The position numbers and the translations under genes were made by a program. From assembly GCA_000436115.1 (NCBI GenBank), contig FR894537.1, positions 1-62,231 on the forward strand: DNA of 62,231 bases, written 5' to 3'. Within the stretch, counting starts at the first letter, position 1; each line of letters begins with the position of its first letter. Origin of the DNA: Firmicutes bacterium CAG:534 (GTDB taxonomy: Bacteria; Bacillota; Clostridia; Lachnospirales; Lachnospiraceae). The notes under the pieces were generated by a model, which searched no databases, had not been told where the DNA came from, and was given only the letters and a program-made list of their open reading frames with translations. Below are positions 59,587-62,231 of the stretch, piece after piece.

Positions 59587-60480
59587 TTATGCCTGCTGTT
59601 TCTTTTTCTCCGGAAGCTGTACCAGGATCACGGCTCCAAATACCAGTACGCAGCCAAGCAGCTCTCTGCCCGTTAAAACCTGATGAAGGAACAGCCAGCC
59701 TGCCAGCACTGAGATCACAGATTCTAACGACATCACAAGGGAAGCAATGGTAGGATCCAGATTTTTCTGGGCAACCACCTGAAGCGTATACCCCACGCCG
59801 CTTGACATTACGCCTGCATAAGCAAGAGGCAGGATGCCTGCAAGAATCCCGGAAAGGGAGGGCTGTTCAAAAATAAGCGCTCCCAGGGTTGCCACCACGC
59901 CAGCTGCAAAAAACTGAATACAGGAAAGCTCGATGCCGTCGCACATAGGAGAGAAGTGGTCTACCACCATAATATGTACCGAAAAGAGCAGTGCGCAGAT
60001 AAATACCAGGATATCTCCCTTCCCCAGGGAAAGCTTTTCACTCATGCAGAGCAGATACATTCCCGCTGCGGCAATGATCGCTGCCACAAAAACCTTTTTG
60101 GGCACCCTTCTTTTCAAAAAGATCCCAAGGATCGGCACCATAATAATGTAAAGGGTCGTAATAAACCCGGCCTTTCCCACTGTGGTATACATGATCCCGT
60201 ACTGCTGGAACAGGGAGGCGGCGCACAGGGCAAGCCCGCAGCAAAGTCCTCCTACGACAACCGTTTTGCCGGTTCTTCCGGGCGCTTCTGCCTTTCTTTT
60301 CTTTTTTCTCCCGATAAGAACAAGGGGCAGGAGTACGATCCCCCCCATTAAAAATCTTATCCCGTTAAAGGTCATGGGGCCCATATAGTCCATGCCTACG
60401 CTCTGGGCCACAAAAGCCATTCCCCAGATCGTGGCCGTTAAAAGCAGCAAAAGGCTGCTGGTCAGTGTTCCTTTTTTCAT
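59587..60480 (-). CDS. DMT-superfamily transporter (EamA)
   Basis: A 297-residue carrier with ten predicted helices in two EamA halves. The first has LLLLTATIWGMAFVAQSVGM and FNGIRFLMGGIVLLPL, the second AYAGVMSSGVGYTLQVVAQK and PTIASLVMSLESVISVLAG. Members export amino acids or metabolites; the substrate is unknown. GGAGG precedes the ATG at 60480. It lies 12 bases after the shikimate kinase gene. Confidence 0.92.
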   Translation of the reverse strand: MKKGTLTSSLLLLLTATIWGMAFVAQSVGMDYMGPMTFNGIRFLMGGIVLLPLVLIGRKKKRKAEAPGRTGKTVVVGGLCCGLALCAASLFQQYGIMYTTVGKAGFITTLYIIMVPILGIFLKRRVPKKVFVAAIIAAAGMYLLCMSEKLSLGKGDILVFICALLFSVHIMVVDHFSPMCDGIELSCIQFFAAGVVATLGALIFEQPSLSGILAGILPLAYAGVMSSGVGYTLQVVAQKNLDPTIASLVMSLESVISVLAGWLFLHQVLTGRELLGCVLVFGAVILVQLPEKKKQQA

Positions 60481-60492
60481 TTGTCCTCCATT

Positions 60493-60993
60493 CTATACGG
60501 CAAGCGCAATCTCCTCCACCACCTGTCTTAGGTCTTTGCCGTCACAGGCAATGGTGATATCCGCATATTTTTCATAAAGAGGAATGCGTTCCTCATACAG
60601 ATCTTTCAGCGTAAAGCCGGGGCGCAGTACTACCCCCCGCTTTTGCAGATCCCCAAGACGCTTTTCCAGCTCCTCATAGGCCAACTGCAGATACACCACC
60701 GTTCCGATCCTTCGCAGGTGTTCCATTGCCTTTGCGCCGTAAACAGCGCTTCCTCCTGTGGAGATAATATGCTTCTCTGCCTGTATGCCGCTATTAATCT
60801 GTTCTTCCAGCAAAAGAAAACCTGCCTCACCCCGCTCCTCTATGAGCTGATAAAGCAGTTTTCCCGTTTTCTCCTGTATGACCAGATCCGAGTCCAGGAA
60901 ACGGTAGCCCAGCCGTTTAGCCAGAACTACTCCCACAGTGCTTTTTCCTGAACCCGGCATTCCGATCAAGATCACATTACTTTTCTTTTCCAT
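60493..60993 (-). CDS. aroK: Shikimate kinase
   Basis: A 166-residue kinase of the shikimate pathway. Walker A is LIGMPGSGKSTVG, the shikimate Asp lies in FLDSDLVIQ, then GEAGFLLLEE, STGGSAVYG and the lid RPGFTLKDLYEER. The loop motif GFR-x-E of typical enzymes is here GEAGF. It catalyses shikimate 3-phosphorylation for aromatic amino-acid synthesis. The ATG at 60993 is two bases after the ridA stop, so translation is coupled; its own ribosome site is weak. Confidence 0.88.
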   Translation of the reverse strand: MEKKSNVILIGMPGSGKSTVGVVLAKRLGYRFLDSDLVIQEKTGKLLYQLIEERGEAGFLLLEEQINSGIQAEKHIISTGGSAVYGAKAMEHLRRIGTVVYLQLAYEELEKRLGDLQKRGVVLRPGFTLKDLYEERIPLYEKYADITIACDGKDLRQVVEEIALAV

Positions 60994-60995
60994 TT

Positions 60996-61370
60996 TTATA
61001 CCAGCGCGATCACTTCCACTTCGCAAAGCACATCCTTGGGAAGCTGTTTCACTGCCACACAGCTTCTGGCGGGCTTTCCGGTGAAGTATTTCTCATATAC
61101 ACTGTTAAAATCAGCGAAATCGCTCATTTCAGCCAGAAAACAGGTAGTCTTCACAACCTTCTCATAATCGGTTCCTGCTTCCTTTAAGATCTCGCCTATG
61201 TTCTTCATGACCTGCTCTGCCTGTGCCTTGATGTCCCCCGTCTGCAGCTCTCCTGTTTCAGGAATAATAGGGATCTGACCGGATGCAAACAGCATTCCGT
61301 TTGCAAGGATACCCTGGGAATAAGGTCCGATGGCTGCAGGAGCCTTGTTAGTTGCGATTTTAGTTAACAT
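60996..61370 (-). CDS. ridA: RidA-family enamine/imine deaminase
   Basis: A 124-residue YjgF/RidA protein. APAAIGPYSQGILANGMLFA, SGQIPIIPETGEL, FADFNSVYEKYF and the active-site Arg in KPARSCVAVKQLPKDVLCEV are all present. It hydrolyses reactive enamines produced by PLP enzymes. GGAGGAG lies eight bases before ATG 61370. It is the first gene of the ridA, aroK, DMT transporter unit. Confidence 0.96.
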   Translation of the reverse strand: MLTKIATNKAPAAIGPYSQGILANGMLFASGQIPIIPETGELQTGDIKAQAEQVMKNIGEILKEAGTDYEKVVKTTCFLAEMSDFADFNSVYEKYFTGKPARSCVAVKQLPKDVLCEVEVIALV

Positions 61371-61414
61371 AATATTCTCCTCCGTTTGTAATATGATCCG
61401 GCAAGCCGGTTTCT

Positions 61415-61645
61415 TCACTCTTCAAATTCAGCCGTCACATAAAAGCCCCGTTCATTTTCAATGATGCTGACTACCCGGCCTCTTCTGGCCTTCAGCCGCT
61501 CTCTGAAGGGAATATTGGGCGACATGGCAAGGGATGGATCAATGGTGTAGTAATAATTACTCGGCAAAAGTCCTTCCGTTACTGTAATCTCGTCCCCTTC
61601 CTGCAAAAGGCCGGGACGTTCCATTTTAAACTCCATTTGACGCAT
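61415..61645 (-). CDS. Small conserved-looking hypothetical protein
   Basis: A 76-residue basic/acidic protein of unknown function. Features are EGDEITVTEGLLPSNYYYTI and RERLKARRGRVVSIIENERG with an end YVTAEFEE, suggesting a small beta-barrel. The second ATG (61645) is chosen because GGAGG then lies seven bases upstream. It is 44 bases upstream of ridA. Confidence 0.65.
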   Translation of the reverse strand: MRQMEFKMERPGLLQEGDEITVTEGLLPSNYYYTIDPSLAMSPNIPFRERLKARRGRVVSIIENERGFYVTAEFEE

Positions 61646-61724
61646 ATCCATTCCTCCGTTTCTCTATTGTAATCTGCCTTTTTCAATTTTTCAATCCATT
61701 CTTTTACATTCCGGTGCAAAAGCG

Positions 61725-62219
61725 TTACATTCCGGTCTGAAAAATACCGTATGCAAAATAAAGAAGGCTTCCTGTAAGCTTTCCCAGGGCTGCAAAACAG
61801 ATGGCAACCCCAAGTCCATGCCGGAAGCCGATCCGTCTTGCAAAGATCGGAATGGAATTGAGCATTTCTGCAATGGCAAAGGCCAGGCACCCCACAAACA
61901 TTCCTGCAAACAGGCCAAAGAGGATCAGGAAGGCCGTCCCTATGATCCGAAAAGCCATTCCCTGTTCCCCTCCCGGAAGAAGTCCCGAAAGAAAAAGCCT
62001 CACCTTTTCCGCTCCCCGGGGAAAGATACTGGCAAGCCCGCCTATCACTGTGCCAAACACTACCGCCTCCTCCAGCGCAAATATTTTTCTGGCCACATGC
62101 ATTTTACCTGCAAAACGAGGGATCAGCCCCACAGAAACCAAAACCGTAAATACCCCTGCGGACGCAAGAAAGCCAAAGCTGAGTCCGCACACAAGAAGAA
62201 AAAGCTGCTTAAGAAACAT
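61725..62219 (-). CDS. spoVAB: Stage V sporulation protein AB
   Basis: A 164-residue membrane protein with about five helices. It matches SpoVAB: LFLLVCGLSFGFLASAGVF, the KMHVARKIFALEEAVVFG segment, AGMFVGCLAFAIAEMLNSIP and IFARRIGFRHGL. It is the membrane partner of SpoVAA in the spore DPA channel operon. The window ends 12 bases upstream of its ATG, so spoVAA probably lies just outside and may overlap it. Confidence 0.85.
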   Translation of the reverse strand: MFLKQLFLLVCGLSFGFLASAGVFTVLVSVGLIPRFAGKMHVARKIFALEEAVVFGTVIGGLASIFPRGAEKVRLFLSGLLPGGEQGMAFRIIGTAFLILFGLFAGMFVGCLAFAIAEMLNSIPIFARRIGFRHGLGVAICFAALGKLTGSLLYFAYGIFQTGM

Positions 62220-62231
62220 CGATACTCTTTC

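Overview
This window looks like a chromosomal segment of an endospore-forming, anaerobic Bacillota, most likely of the Lachnospiraceae (Blautia-like, but the genus is not proven). The signs are SASP, SpoVAB and SpoVAE genes, AddAB, ECF transporters, strong AGGAGG ribosome sites, moderate GC and family resemblance of most proteins. Most genes are on the minus strand. I see no rRNA, CRISPR array or insertion sequence. One tRNA (Gly-GCC) is present.

Layout. 1-6 kb: 5' end of a P-type cation ATPase, a membrane protein with three Cys-rich repeats, and an ABC exporter operon (ATPase, FtsX permease, heptad-repeat lipoprotein) behind a promoter that carries a TetR-like operator. 6-9 kb: a chemoreceptor and a 5'-truncated DUF4317 gene. 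9-15 kb: a five-gene operon of FtsX permease, ATPase, response regulator, sensor kinase and SGNH hydrolase. 15-20 kb: a Fic pseudogene, an acidic lipoprotein, a CE2-type esterase, a damaged TetR regulator, an AAA/DUF4143 ATPase with a periodic upstream repeat, and a nitroreductase.

20.4-29.1 kb: a heavily deleted prophage next to tRNA-Gly. It keeps two tail genes, a MuF head protein with a JAB-like C-terminus, a lysogeny switch (Cro-like protein, repressor, ImmA), a zinc-ribbon membrane protein, DinD and a tyrosine integrase. Its left end is fused to the last third of a host serine hydrolase. Its tail-fibre gene has a second, homologous C-terminus lying in the opposite orientation behind an inverted copy of the crossover sequence. 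This is the layout of an invertible host-range cassette and is the main candidate system in the window.

29-46 kb: NagZ-like hexosaminidase, LUD protein, a LytTR/DUF3021/KTR operon, ATC hydrolase, glyA, a lipid kinase and PAP2 phosphatase pair, SASP, a greA/CBS pair, PfpI, CYTH, malQ/LacI, a TPP riboswitch with thiT, and a GH3 beta-glucosidase. The glucosidase is preceded by a ~198-bp inverted-repeat element that contains a near-consensus promoter, a possible phase-variable promoter.

46-62 kb: an ECF transporter operon (S, fused A-A', T), addB-addA, HAD phosphatase, aminopeptidase P, SpoVAE, a DMT exporter, shikimate kinase, RidA, a small unknown protein and SpoVAB.

Several genes are remnants with missing ends or middles (DUF4317, Fic, TetR, serine hydrolase, MuF, SdpI-like, HTH), so the segment has undergone repeated deletion. 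All functions are inferred from sequence read by eye; no database search was run.
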